A DNA stretch of 64,000 bases from Oscarella lobularis (GCF_947507565.1 NC_089187.1:1674001-1738000), one strand, 5' to 3'; positions 1 through 12,100 are shown, counted from the stretch's first letter. Notes: a model not told the origin generated them from the sequence alone. Made by a program: numbers and translations.

Positions 1-788
1 GAACGTCCAAGTTACCAATGACAAAACTGCAGCTTTTGTCTGAAACTGTGGGGTGACCACTGCTGTCAACACCTGATCAGACAAGATACCATTTTTGCAA
101 GTGCCCAGATTTCATTTCACTTTAAAGTGTGTACGCACCAAGGTTAACAACCGCCGTCAAACTGACATCGCTCGCAGACACATCTGCACTTCCGCTATCA
201 GAGATGTGAATCCTAAAAGCGGTTCTCAATAAAAGGTCTCAGAGTTTGGATTTCCCCTTGCCAGCCGTGATTGCTATAATGCCAATTCGCCGACGCTGCG
301 ATGGAAACGCCCGCAAGAGAAATTTCGATGCCTGTGCTCGCAACTGTTTTCAAAGCAGATGAAGCAATCGAAAATTGCGTTAGTCTTATGCTGAAAGAGA
401 AACGGAAAAGTGGAAATCAAAAGGGGGAAATGAAAAGCCGCTGCCTGCAAGGCAGTCTAAGGCTTTCGGTTTCGGTAGCTTTCGGTTTCTGTTTTGCTCT
501 TCTCACTTTGTAAAAGAGTAGTCTATGCCACCTATGACAGGTACGTGAGCTGATCCACTTTGGTCTGGGATAGAAATGCTTTTGAGTTCATTCACAAGAA
601 CTGGGACTCCAACTTGGCGGACTATGTCAGGGAAGTTCAAGATTTCACCATTATTGACTTTGCAATGGCACTAGACTCTTACCGTAGTCTAGTCCTATCT
701 GCGTTATTTCTGTTCTAAATCCGGGATTGACGAGGAAAACGACGGGTGAGTTGCAAAGAACGAGAAAGAGCAACGCCAACGCTGCCAT
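1..788 (-). pseudogene. BPI/LBP-like lipid-binding protein, 5' part, copy 1 (frameshifted, runs off left edge)
   Basis: Four minus-strand exons match the start of the complete gene at 45.4-47.7 kb: about 683-788 (start ATG at 788, hydrophobic signal MAALALLFLVLCNS, then the family's NPGF), 507-621, 139-390 and 1-72. The junction of exons 1 and 2 reads GLDYVRQVG, like GLDY in vertebrate BPI. In exon 3 a run of four C near 253-257 replaces three C in the other copy, shifting the frame just after GWQG, so this copy looks broken or carries a homopolymer error. BPI/LBP proteins are secreted and bind lipopolysaccharide or lipids. Similarity to the second copy ends near 809. The rest of the gene lies left of the window. 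Confidence 0.75.
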
Positions 789-858
789 AATACACGGAAC
801 AGAACAGAGAATAGAATGACGATAGTGCAGCGCGCGTTAGCTAAAGTCTTAGTGGCCG

Positions 859-882
859 CCAGAGATAAATATTTATCTCTGG
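859..882. repeat. 24-base perfect palindrome upstream of BPI/LBP copy 1
   Basis: Bases 859-882 read the same on both strands (half-site CCAGAGATAAAT). It lies about 70 bases upstream of the BPI/LBP start and just beyond the point where similarity to the second copy ends. It could be a regulatory dyad or a breakpoint hairpin; the sequence does not decide. Confidence 0.5.
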
Positions 883-1009
883 TACAGACATAGATGGTAC
901 AGCCTCTAGTATCCGTGGTACAGCCAGCACGACACGCAGGAGAGTCAAATTTTCGCGTCTCCGCAGTAGGTCATGTTCCTCCTACTAGTAGTACTAATGA
1001 AGTGTTGGT

Positions 1010-1530
1010 TCCTTTAGTCCATCCTGGGGCTCTTAATCCACATCTTTTAGGTACGTTTCAGGCATTTGACTTCCTATGCTATCCGCAAAACGATACCAAC
1101 CGTCAACCAGGGTATTATCACAGTGGGATCCTCCCAAAGCTAAAGTCAGTCTCCAATCATCTGACAACTCTATACAGTTTCCGTGACATGGAGCAAAGGT
1201 CCAGTTTCGCCCTTTTGCCCCTTTTGGCCCGCTCCTCCTTTATGTCCCTCTTCCCTCTTGCCTCCTGAAAATCCTGGAAACTCTCGCTCTCCTAGCTCTA
1301 ACTCCTAACTCCCTTGCTTCCACTGGGCCCAGTAAGTTCTGTTTCACCTCGACTTCCTATATCTATTTCCTATGGTCCCGTGTTTTCTAATAACCCCTTT
1401 CCCTCGGGTCTACCAGGAACCCCATCGTTTCCTTTCAGTCGACGATTTCCCTTGCTTCCTTTAGTCCAAGAAAGCCAGGATGTCTAAAAGTCTTTGTTTT
1501 CCTTTCGGCCCACCGACGCCAACTTTCTCA
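1010..1530 (-). pseudogene. decayed collagen triple-helix fragment
   Basis: On the minus strand, separate frames show Gly-X-Y runs broken by stops and frameshifts. Examples are GSKGNR..LKGNDGVPGRP around 1390-1460 and GAGQKGQKGETGP around 1195-1240. Shorter pieces such as GVGGPKGK lie near 1500-1530 and a Gly-poor remnant near 1020-1060. Gly recurs every third residue over several stretches, which is the collagen signature, but no single frame stays open. It is most simply an old collagen or collagen-like exon copy. The plus-strand open frame over 894-1268 is the shadow of this composition, not a gene. No flanking domains (NC1, signal peptide) are visible. Confidence 0.6.
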
Positions 1531-1597
1531 TTGGGTGCAAATAGCTCTCAGAAAATTCCTCATTGCCTTCGCCAAGCTCCCGGCGCCGAGCATCACT

Positions 1598-1695
1598 GTG
1601 ACGACGTAGCCTCGCATGCCAGGCCCTTTTCCTCCGTGGATCGAGTATAGGAGAAAATTTAAAGGCCTGGCATATGCGAGGCTAGTGACGACGTA
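1598..1695. mobile_element. 76-base inverted-repeat element with 11-base flanking direct repeats
   Basis: The direct repeat GTGACGACGTA occurs at 1598-1608 and 1685-1695. Between them, 1609-1684 begins GCCTCGCATGCCAGGCC and ends in its near-reverse complement GGCCTGGCATATGCGAGGC followed by TA. A short hairpin flanked by identical direct repeats fits a non-autonomous miniature element with a target-site duplication. Alternatively the TA itself could be the duplicated target and the longer repeat coincidental. No coding capacity is present. Confidence 0.55.
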
Positions 1696-2114
1696 CTCTT
1701 CATTTCGTCGTCTCGAGCTCTTAAGTCACTGCGAGCTGCAGTGTAACTATCGGTCACATCCTTTTCACGTTCTACTAGCGGCGACTGCAACTGAACGTTT
1801 AGTATATGCCAAAACAAGCGTATTTGGCTGCATGATGACTAGAAATCCTACTATAAAACAGAGAGCCAAATTGAAAACAGCCACAAATGGTGAGTACGAT
1901 TAGACGCACTCATTCTCATCAAGGACTGTGATCTTGGAGAGAAATTGCTCGCGTCACAGCATATTATATACTATCCTCTTCTTACTGGTAAAAAACGTGT
2001 CGCAAGCGAGAGTTCAGTCGCGTGATCTCTGCCTAGAGATATCACGCAATTGCGTCACAGAACGAAAACAAATCTTGGGTTCACGGGTTCACCTAGTACA
2101 CATCGGGTACAAGC

Positions 2115-3188
2115 ATGAATCCTGCCGGCGTTTTCACTCTCGTCATCTTGGCAAGTTGCCTAAACGAAGAGGCTACAGCTGTTCGAGTTAGACGAGATTT
2201 GCCTATTATACGCACATGCGATCCAAGAAGCAATGAAGCATCGAATAAATGCTATAAAGGCGATCTTGTTGACACAAGCGTTGCAGATTGCGAACGCGAC
2301 TCCTTCTTGTACGTTTGCGATCCCATCAGAGGCGAGATTCCCATCGACAAAGGCATTGTGAGCTCGGTGGTGGACGTCCCTAACACAAATTTTCAAGGCG
2401 TCGACTGCAAACCCGTCTCTGGTCTACCAATCCGATGTGGTACTCAGAGCACGCGATGCGTTTGCGACGCCCCTGTCGATACGAAAGCTCCCTACCTCTT
2501 GAATAACTGCCGCTGCCAGTACTGGCCACATAACGACGTTCGCGAGCAGAGCCCGGCTTTTTGCACACAGCGCGATCACGGAGGAACGTCTCGTGTTCAC
2601 TTCTATGCTTGCTGTAACAACTGCAATGATCCCGATACAAGTTGTGATAGAAGAACGTACCAGGGCGGTCGAGGCTACTTCTCGGATCCCGCCGAGTATT
2701 GTGGATCGTGTGGCGAAACCGATCCGCCCGAAGATGGCAGAGAAACCTATCACTTTAACTGCGGTAGTTGCCAAGAGCAGAATGCATGTGAGGAATATTG
2801 TGACAAAACTCTCTACATTGCAAAGAAACTTTATGGGCTTTGTCCTAAATGGTAAGGATGCTTCAGAGGCTGCTGCCTCGCATTGAATCCAAGTTTTCGT
2901 GGTCGACGCGACGCTGGATCGAATTCCAACGTCAGTATTCCGAACTCATTCTGCGGTGATGCAAAATGTCAAAATGGTGAAAATCGATATAACTGTCCCA
3001 CGGACTGCTGCCCGGGCATTAACCCTGACATGTGCCCAGAGAGAGGATGCCATCCAAGCTGCTGCGAAGAGAGCAACTGCTGCATGGAAGCGACGACCGC
3101 CGAAACAAACCAAAACGAAGCTCATCGCTTAGCTGTGCCTGGCATCATTTTGCAGTTGCTTGTCTCCGTTCTTACGGCAAGGTACTAA
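2115..3188 (+). pseudogene. Cys-rich secreted, GPI-anchor-like protein, copy A (in-frame stop)
   Basis: The ATG at 2115 opens a signal peptide (MNPAGVFTLVILASCLN) followed by a furin-like RVRR site near residue 27 and then many cysteines (CDP, CCNNC, CGSCGE, CGSCQEQNACEEYC). The frame stops at TAA 2853-2855 after CPKW, where copy C (50.3-51.3 kb) has TTA Leu. Beyond the stop the same frame continues with GCFRGCC, CGDAKCQNGENRYNCPTDCC and CCEESNCC. It ends at 3188 in a short hydrophobic tail (LQLLVSVLTARY) like a GPI-attachment signal. The family is not recognised. A single nonsense change separates this from an intact gene. It is convergent with the NLR pseudogene at 3384. Confidence 0.65.
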
Positions 3189-3383
3189 ACGTGGCGTCTA
3201 AGCTTACTCAGCAAACCTTCTTCTTCATGTTGTGTGGCTTGTCTTTCGTGTTTGTGTGTAGCGTTCAATAGACAATTCAGTGTTGGCTTCTGAGTTACGA
3301 CGCTTTCTCTTTCGACGTTACCAAAATTTCAAAACATCGGTTCACTAAATCAAGTGAAAAAAATTTGCACAACTCTAAAACAT

Positions 3384-6300
3384 TTACTCACTGCATTGTA
3401 GAAGAGGATGATCGCTTGGTAGCTGCGATCCTTAGCGCTCAGACACTTCCCAAATAATTGCTTCAGCTTCACTCGACTGCTTGGATTCCATAAGACTTCT
3501 CACGAAATTAATTGCAACTGCAATCCAAAAGTCAGCGGATGCACCGGCTGACCTTTTCTGCTTCAATTACCTCGCTGAGGAGACGAATCCTCGACAGGCA
3601 GCTCCTTAGACAACGCAAAAGCGCGTCGGAAATGACGGGACGCATCAAGAGGCTTCTTCATTTCTACACACATATCGCCAAGCCTTCCAGCAAGGCGATG
3701 CACTAAACGCCGACTAAGTACAACAACTCATAATTAAATATGAAAGTACGCCTGCCTTGGACCGCGTCAACTTTGCCAGCAAGAAGCAGCTTATCGTACA
3801 GCTGAAACTCCGCTGAAAATAGGTGATCGCTTCCTGTGTTTTCCCAATATCAGATAAGCTGTCTCCTAGAAGGTCCAAGCCTACATACAGAAAATAATAG
3901 TAGTTGTCACAGATGTCATTCTATCATACAAGTCGCAATCGCCGTCTCCTTTGCTCCGCACAGCTCAAGCAACGAAAGGGTTTCCTTCAGATAGACAATC
4001 GATTCTTCTGTTTTGTCAGCGTATGAAAGATTCCGAGCGTGACGAGTAAGATCTTGATTAATAACAAAATTGACTTCATCTCTTTCAATGCACACTATCT
4101 TACATTTGTGAAGTTCCATGCTCCCCGGCGGAAAGACGGACTTCGCGATCTCAAGAGCTCGCTTCGATCGGTCGCACCCTTCGGAGATCAGACCAAGTTT
4201 GCGAAGACAATCACCGGATTTATGAAGAGCTAAACAAAGCGCCTCTAACTAAAGCGATAAAGCAGACACTCATAGGGGAGACAATTAGCCAATCGTTCTC
4301 GGGAAGTAAAGCGTCGAGCATGTCAAGACCCTTGGTGAAGTGGACGTGAGCCTCTTTTGGCTTGTTCACACGATCCAAGGCATAACCATAACTCACGTAA
4401 CCTAGGAAACACACGTTCATTTCTCATTCGTAAAGTACACAAAATCCTAACTACACTGTACATACAAGAAGCGAGGCGAAGATCGGCCACAACTTTCCTC
4501 TTGCCTGAACAAAGAGACAGTGCCAAGTTCAGCACTTCTAGCGTCATCTTATATTCGGCCAATGAGTTGTACATATCCCCAAGGGAAGTAAGCACTACAC
4601 AGAAGAAGACGTGCTTCAATTCTACTCAGGAACCGAATCGAATACCATAGAATAGATCAGTCGTGAGCATGCGATCTTGAACCCCGACAATCATTAGAAG
4701 CAGGCGTTCTGCTTTATCAAAGTGCCCTTGGCAAAGACCGCTGTGAGCGAGAAGAAAAATCCCTATTTTCAAATTAAGGAATACTAGTTGAAAAGACTCA
4801 GTTGCACGCTCAAACCTTCCCAGTACGTAACGATTTCGTCGTCTGTCATTTGATCAAAATATCGACCTTGCAAGCCCAGCTCGATAATGCGCTCGGCGCT
4901 AAGCAGGTCTCCTAAATACATGGAAATTCTAGCCAAGCCAAAGTAACCTAAACATTCAAGGAAGTAGATACTAACTCCAGGGTTAACAAAAAAGCATACA
5001 TCGAAGATACTGCTCTCGAGGACTGTTTGAAACATCACGTGACTTTTCCAGATTATCGGTTCGCATGGAGTACAATTCCTTTGCCGTCTCAAGCTGCAAA
5101 TAGTTCAGAGACAATAAACAATCGACGTCGATGACGTCAAAATGCCGACGACTATTCATGCCGAGTTCCAGCATTCGTCTCGCCACGGAATACACGTGGG
5201 GCAGCAGAGCAATCATAAGCTGATCGCCGAAGTATCGTCCGTTGAACAGCGGAAGCACGCGTTCCATCAAACGCTCTTCGACGGTCCGCAGGACCTCTCG
5301 GCACCGATCGGCGTCCTCCCAAAGACGACACAGGACGCTCGCATGTATCAGATGATGAATCGAGTAGACGACGCCTACGTCATTTCGATCAATCGGCTTC
5401 AGAAAGAAGCGTTCCTTCAAAGGACGCACTCGCACGGCGAACGACACCTCCCTGTGTCCGCCTTCCTCATCCGAAAGCGAACAATCGCGAACGATGAATT
5501 GAGGAATGTCTTGAGAGGAGAGCACGGAGCAGAAATGTAGAAGCGAATAGTTCTTCGGCTGTCTCTTCTCGATGTCGTCGAGATCCATTTTCCATGTCAG
5601 ATAGACGCGCTTTCTGCTTTCCAAAGCCTCGGCGGCTTTCGCCAGTCGCCTGGCGTCTAATTTCTTCACATCAACGTCGTTCATATCGATGCGAGCCAAA
5701 TCGGAAGGCGAGAGGATGCCTGCCTCTTGAAGAGACTCTTTCACGTGAGACAGACGAAAATACGAGAGGAATTTATCCACGGTCAAGCGCCGCCGCGTCG
5801 AGCTCCTTTCTCTCGCTCTCGAGTTTTTCCCAGTACTGACGAAAAGAGATGTCGTGCTGCTCGATGAATATGCCAGCGTGCGCGAGAGCCAAAGGGAGAC
5901 GGGCGGTTCTACGGCCAACTTCCGCGCGACGTCTTGCTCAGCTGAACTCATTGCATCAAAGGACTCCGGAACTCTTCCAGCCCAGCGGAGAAGTGCTGCA
6001 ATAGCACTTTCCTCAGCTAGCATCTCTAATGTCAGTACCATTGTGCTATCGTCTTCGCGTTGAAAGCGCTTCTTTCTTGTCGTGATCAGAACGTGACAGG
6101 GAACAGACGCTCGAGGCAGGGAGTCTTTGTTCCGTCTCATCAGCGCTGTCGTAAACGACGACGCAGCGAGGCGAACGTCGCAAGAAGTTGAAAAAGACGA
6201 CGAAATTATCAGCCAACGTCGTAGAGAGTGTGGGCTCCTCTCGAAGACGGCAATCCGTCTGAACGAGCAACAGCTGCAAGAGAGAATATCATTTATTGCC

Positions 6301-6450
6301 GAAGCGAACGTCAAAAAATGTCGTACATTTCGTCTCACGGACGCCAGCAAAGAAACGTACGACTCCGCATTGAAAAGAAAAACGCCGTCACTGTACGCTC
6401 TGGCGTGTCGAGAGACGTAGCAGTTGGCGAGTCGTCTTTCCCACGCCGCC
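3384..6450 (-). pseudogene. NB-ARC-TPR (NLR-like) pseudogene, copy A
   Basis: This is a minus-strand copy of the gene at 51.6-56.5 kb and ends at the equivalent stop (3384-3386). It retains the P-loop core GGVGKTT at about 6430-6450, a Walker-B-like VVVYDSAD, CHVLITTRKK, and a long linker plus TPR exons down to 3384. Lesions against copies B and C include a 2-base loss just after the P-loop (GKTTL lost), a 5-base loss near 6130, a 7-base loss that destroys the GLPLA motif near 5900, and a +1 near 5780. Similarity stops abruptly at the P-loop near 6450, so the N-terminal Death-domain exons are absent. It is non-functional as read. Confidence 0.8.
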
Positions 6451-6499
6451 CATGTACATCAACAGGAGCCTCTCCGGCTCCTATGCGGCCTATGCGACT

Positions 6500-6595
6500 T
6501 TGAGCAGCTTAAAAATGAGCAAAAGAAGCTAGCTTGGTCTTCGAGAGAAGCATTTTAGCTTGTTCTCCTTCGGGTTCTCCTTTGTCCATAGCCGT
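6500..6595. repeat. about 85-base direct repeat, copy 1 of 2
   Basis: Sequence around AAGAAGCTAGCTTGGTCTTC and GAGAGAAGCATTT recurs at about 8872-8950 with few changes. The two copies flank the fold-back element at 6702-8331 on either side, several hundred bases out on the right. They could be remnants of an older insertion that the fold-back element split. Confidence 0.55.
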
Positions 6596-6701
6596 CCGAT
6601 GAAATTCCCGTACGTGTAGCTTGGGCGGGGTTAATCGTATCTACGTGGGCACGGTGGGCACTGCAGTTTCTCTGCCTCTGCCATGCATGTCTACTCCTTA
6701 T

Positions 6702-8331
6702 TAGAGTCCTCCATCTAGTTTCGAACGCATCAAGTTTGGAACAGGCGTTTATACCTCAAAACAGACTAGGATAAAAACCGGTTAAAAGCGAAAATGTAGC
6801 ACAATAACTCGCAAATCTTCGTGTAAAATTGCAGCTCGCTCCAATGAGTTGTATGGGAGTAAGCGCAGTTAGAAGAGGAGGAAGTCATGTGATCGGTCTT
6901 TCGAACACCCATCGGCTTTGGAACAGCCTCTGGAACAGCCTCTCTAACTCTGTTATCTGTCATCGCACAGAGACGTGCTATATACCGTTGGAAAGCTTAA
7001 AGCCTCCTCTATTTCTCTAAATTGACGCGATTGTCGTAGATTGTATTCTCGCTGAGATATCGCCAGTAGAGTACCGACAGCTAGGTCTAGATTGGAACGC
7101 AAGTTTTTTCTTAGCCAACTGGTTCTTCGCCTTCAAACGCCGCCAAATCGTGCATGCAGTCTTCCTGCATTGCTATCTCTAAGATTCGACCGTTAGGTAG
7201 TTATCAACTTCTAAAAGGAACATTGAAGAGATCATGAGATATGAGAAAGCAATCTGGTAGCACAAATTCAAGCTATAACGGTAATTTGCGTTTTTTCTAC
7301 CTGAAAGTACTATAGACCACATCTCTTTTCTCTTGGTTTAGTATAATTTTTGGAGGTTTCTCGTAAAAATTTAAAATTTGACTAGGCTTGTTCGTGAACT
7401 TACAGTATTTTCTTCAAAAAGTGTCACTCTGAACAACGTTATATGATCAAAAATATCACGACTTGGTAGTTTGAGAGTTTAGGATGAGACATACTAGAAA
7501 CTGCTAGAACTCCATGAAAACCAAGACTAGTTGCTACAAAGAGAAATGCCTTAGAGAACCTCTAAGACCTGTTATGTGTCTTTATTGAAGAATTCTAATG
7601 AACTCACACACAACCCTGGTCACATTTTCAATTTTGGTGAGACCTCTATGCCGCTGACATAAAATCTCAAAAATTCCTGCAAAGCCAAGGCAGAAAGACA
7701 TGATTTTGCATTTTTGAAGAAAACAAGCAAATTACTTGAATTTGTGCTTCCAGGTTGACCTGTTCTTCAATGGCCCATTTCATAAATAAAAGCCCTTTCA
7801 GGAGTTTATAGCTACATAACGATCGAATCCTAGAGATAGAAGTACAGGAAGACTGCATGCACGATTTGGTGGCGTTTGAAGGCGTAGAACCAGTTGGCTA
7901 AGAAAAAACTTGCGTTCCAATCTAGATCACGCTACCTGTCGGTACTCTACTGGCAATATCTCAGCGAGAAAACAATCTACGACAATCGCGTCAATTTAGA
8001 GAAATAGAGGAGGCTTTAAGCTTTCCAACGGTATATAGCACGTCTCTGTGCGATGACAGATAACAGAGTTAGAGAGGCTGTTCCAAAGCCGATGGGTGCA
8101 TAGATAAATAGACGAATGATGGGTGTGTTCGAAAGACCGATCACATGACTTCCTCCTCTTCTAACTGCGCTTACTCCCATACAACTCATTTGAGCGAGCT
8201 GCAATGTTACACGAAGATTTGCGAGTTATTGTGCTACATTTACGCTTTTAACCGTTTTTTATTCTAGTCTGTTTTGAGGTATAAACGCCTGTTCCAAACT
8301 TGATGTGTTCGAAACTAGATGTGTGACTCTA
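6702..8331. mobile_element. fold-back element with ~460-base inverted arms
   Basis: The left arm (about 6702-7170) starts TAGAGTC...CATCTAGTTTCGAAC. The right arm (about 7846-8331) is its near-exact reverse complement and ends GTTCGAAACTAGATG...GACTCTA. The arms share the stretch around TGAGTTGTATGGGAGTAAGC and the stretch around CGTGCATGCAGTCTTCCTG at their inner ends. The central ~675 bases (7171-7845) are AT-rich with no convincing reading frame. Short open frames on both arms are mirror images of each other and are not genes. Flanks suggest a TA or TAT target duplication, which is not certain. Long arms with no transposase fit a non-autonomous fold-back transposon. Confidence 0.7.
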
Positions 8332-8379
8332 TATATGTATCCTCTCGACAGACACATTTCTTTGAACTGTGCTTTGTTG

Positions 8380-8490
8380 TCGACTACAATTGGGAGAACA
8401 CATTCACGGACTCAACAAAAACATCGTCGCAAACAGAACAAACGGAAAGCAAAAAAACAGTAGACGTTCTACGACAGACCGGTGCCTACG
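8380..8490. repeat. diverged ~110-base direct repeat (partner at 9005-9110)
   Basis: Both copies share a pattern around CATTCA..GACT.AACAAAAACAT followed by A-rich sequence and GACCGG. They lie between the fold-back element and the truncated end of the cadherin gene. No gene is seen from 8332 to 9133. The remainder of this stretch includes a second copy (8872-8950) of the repeat at 6500-6595. Confidence 0.45.
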
Positions 8491-9133
8491 TAGGCTGTAA
8501 AGCACGTGACCGAAGTTACACTATGTGATCATAGATAGAGAAGGAAATGATGTGATGGACTAGTATCTACTTCACTGGATGAATTCCTTTTTCAAAGATT
8601 ATTATATCTATGCCGTAACGGTCGTTATCCTAGTCCTAACTTCTACTGTATACTATTTTAGACCCGCAACTTTCTGAAATAATAGGAAAATGGCGGGGAA
8701 GAGCCTAATAAACTAAAGAGTCCCGCGTTTCGATTCGAGGGATCGCGGAGAAACCTGTCATCGCGGGCCAGAGAGACAACCTCCGCATCGGAGTATAGTA
8801 GGGACGAGAATGTCAGAGTTTAGTTCTCTAATTACCAGCGTTAGACCTCAACGGGGGCAGCTCTTGTGCGACTTCGAGCATGAGCGAAAGAAGCTAGCTT
8901 GGTCTTCGAGAGAAGCATTTCAGCTTGCTCTCCTTCGTCCATAACGGTTTCACGAGAATGACTGTAGTAGAACCGAATCCCCGTTGTGTGCTGCTACGAT
9001 GCCAAGCTCACATTCAAAGACTTAACAAAAACATTCTCGCGAACAAAACGAAACAAGAAACAAAAAAACCCTGAAGACCATCTAAGACGGACCGGACCGG
9101 TGTTACGGTTTCGTGAGCGCCCCGTTATTAGGT

Positions 9134-12100
9134 TTACCCACGCCGAGGTGCAGACAGAGCCGCTTCCTCCCCTTCCCTCTCTCCCGGCCTACCTGACTGC
9201 GCAACCGATCGCGATGGACGACAATTTTCAATCACTTCGCCCAAGACGCATTCATTGAAACCAGCAGAATTTACTTGAATCGACAAAGTCGCCTCGATCG
9301 ACTTCGACGGAATGCCGCTATCGGTCGAACGCAGTTTCATCGTGTACTTCTTTCCTGCCGACGCGGTTCGAGAGACCTCAGAACACCCTCTTCTTTGGCT
9401 TCTAGCTAAACATTTCCACAACCATTGCGTAACCTTCAATTGATCCCCATTTACGCTGAATCCGTAACCAAGAGATTCTTCGTCCGAAAACTCGTACGAG
9501 AACGTTTGCCTCGTTGTCCAAGCGTTATCCGGATCCTGGGTGGAAAGGGTAGCAATCACGCCATCCAAACTGATACTGTCGACCACATATCTGTCTAAAA
9601 GAATCGAAGTCGGTGCTTCGTTCTCGTCTGATACACTGACAAGGAACGATTTGGTCACCGACATGGACGGTGTTCCGTTGTCGGTTGACTTCAAAACGAT
9701 GGTGTGCTCACTGCTATTTTCGTAGTCTAAATTCGCCGTCGACGAGACTATGAGGTCGTTGCCGTCAACATAGAATCGTCCTTCAGCGTCATTAATCAAG
9801 GTGTAGCGGTGCGATTGATTGACGTCATCGTCGACGGTTACTAAATCGCCAACAATTACGTCGTTTTGATTTTCATACACGCTAGGAGTCGAGCTCCCAG
9901 AAATCTTGATGTCCTACAAAAGTAAACGTCGAGATATAATGTCTATAGTTTCTAGAAGACTTCTGATTTCCTACCCTAGGCTTATCATTGACGTCCACAA
10001 CGGTAACAGAAAAAGGCGCTACTTTAAACAACTTGCCTTTATCAGTCGCTCGAATGATCACGCTGTGCTTTTCACTTCTTTCAAAGTTGAGATCTCCTTC
10101 CACTGTCACGTTTGCAGTGCACACTGTTTGAACACCCTAGGCAAAAGAAAATGATATAATTTTGGTTCTGGAGTCAAAAGGACAAACTTCAATTGAATTC
10201 GTCGCACCACAAGTTGATGCATCGACGCCAAATATTCCATCGACGTTGTCAAACTCAAAACTCAAAACTTGACCTGCATCTTCGTCGAGACCTTCAACGA
10301 CACCCACAACTGCATTTAGTGCTGAATTCTCCTCGACTCGAGGATAATTGTCACGGAAGCTCAGTTGTCCGCCACGGTCTTTAAAGGATATTGCTACCGG
10401 CGGTTCGTTTACGTTAAGAACCTCGATGGTAAAAGTCTCGTTCATCTACATAACGAGAACGTGTAATATAATGCAAACAAATGGAAAAAACACTTACTGA
10501 TTTTACAGGTTCTTTACTGTCTCTTACTTCCACTGTGACAGCATGAGACTTGCGAGTCTCGTAGTCAGTTCCACGCGCCTTCAGTAAATCGCTCCCATTC
10601 AGTTTGAACTGGCCTTCATCGTCGTCTAAGAGCGTGTACGAGAGACCGTCATCTGCATCCTCGTCAGTGGCAATAAACGATCCCACTAAAGTGTTAGCGG
10701 GTCTGTTCTCTGTGACTTGAAATGCGTCTATTTCGAGATTCCTTGGCTGATCGTTGACATCGGTCACATAGATCGTCAAATTGAACGTGCGGCCGAGTCG
10801 AGGAGTACCGTCGTCTTCCGCACGAATTGAGATATTGTGCCACTTCGCCGTCTCGTAATTGATTTTGCACTCTGCGCCTCCGTACGCCAAACAGCGCTGA
10901 TTAGAAATGGCAACGACCACGACGACGTCATCTTCGATCATGAAACGACCGCTTGCACTATTAGTCACCGTAAACGTCACCACCTGACGAGTCGTTCGAG
11001 CATTGTCCGGATCGTCAGAAAGCAATTTACCGACAACAGTACCGCTATCACTGTTCTCATCAATCTCGTTGCCTTTTAACATCACAGCACGAGGCGCTTC
11101 GTTAACATCTGTCACGTGTATTGTGAAGTTTTTGTCGAGGTACAGAGAAGGAGATCCGGAGTCAATAGACCGGATGACGATTGTATGCTGTGACTCATCT
11201 TCATGGTCTAAACTGGCATCAGCTGTTGTCATTAGGGTGGTGCCGTCAATCATGAACCGGCTGTCGGCGGAGTCAATCAATCTGTACGTGTGCTTGTCAG
11301 ATCGGTCATCGTCGATTGTCACTAGACTAGCAACAAAGGCACTCTGTAGATTTTCTTCGACCGAACCTTGAGTTGTGTCGGAAAACTTGATGTCCTTGGG
11401 TCGATCATTGACGTTTTCAATAGAAACGAAAAACTGACGAACGACAGATAATTCTCCCGAGTCGTACACGCTAATTTCTATGCGCTGTAGGTGATCGTCG
11501 CTTTCGTAGTCGAGATTTCCTGAAACGACAAGCGCCGTCCAACAGACCGTGTTCACGCCCTGAAATCGTCAGAAATTATACATCTAGCCAACGCATCGTA
11601 CCGCAGTCGTACCGGCATGCCAGTTTCAGACTGGCACGTTGTCGTTCCTAAAGCAAAATGGCCGCCAGAGTCATCGTCCAAGAAAAACGCTAGCATATCG
11701 TTTGCGTCGTAATCCTTAGCAACGACTTTTCCGATTACTGTTCCTTTAGGAGTGTTTTCATCAACTCTGGGCATGGCACGACTGATGTTCATTTGGCCGT
11801 ATTCGCTGGTAATGTTGACGTCAAAAGGAGGCTCGTTCACGTCTAAAATGTCGATGCCAAAAGTCTTTGAGACCTAGGTGCAAATATGAGATTATTAAAA
11901 TGCTAGTTATAATTTTCTAATTCAATTACGTTCATCCGAAGAGTGCCATTGTCCTGCGCTATTATAATGACAAAATAAGATCTCTCCATCTCGTAATTTG
12001 CAGAAGTTGCCATCTGGAGCTCATTTCCAATAATTCTGAAATGATCCCTATTCTCGTACGCTAGCTCAAAGGCGAGTTTCTGAAAATCGTCTTCGTCCTT

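Noticed and set aside
894-1268. 124-codon plus-strand open frame
   Set aside because: It lies antisense to Gly-X-Y collagen relics and has no domain or splice context.
2850-2895. Splice donor GGTAAGG bypassing the stop in Cys-rich copy A
   Set aside because: Copy C codes straight through this stretch with conserved cysteines, so it is exon and the TAA is a nonsense change.
5142-5540. Open plus frame (MPTTIHAEFQHSS), repeated at 23185 and 53324
   Set aside because: Exact antisense of the conserved NLR linker exon in all three copies; it is open because the sense exon is constrained.
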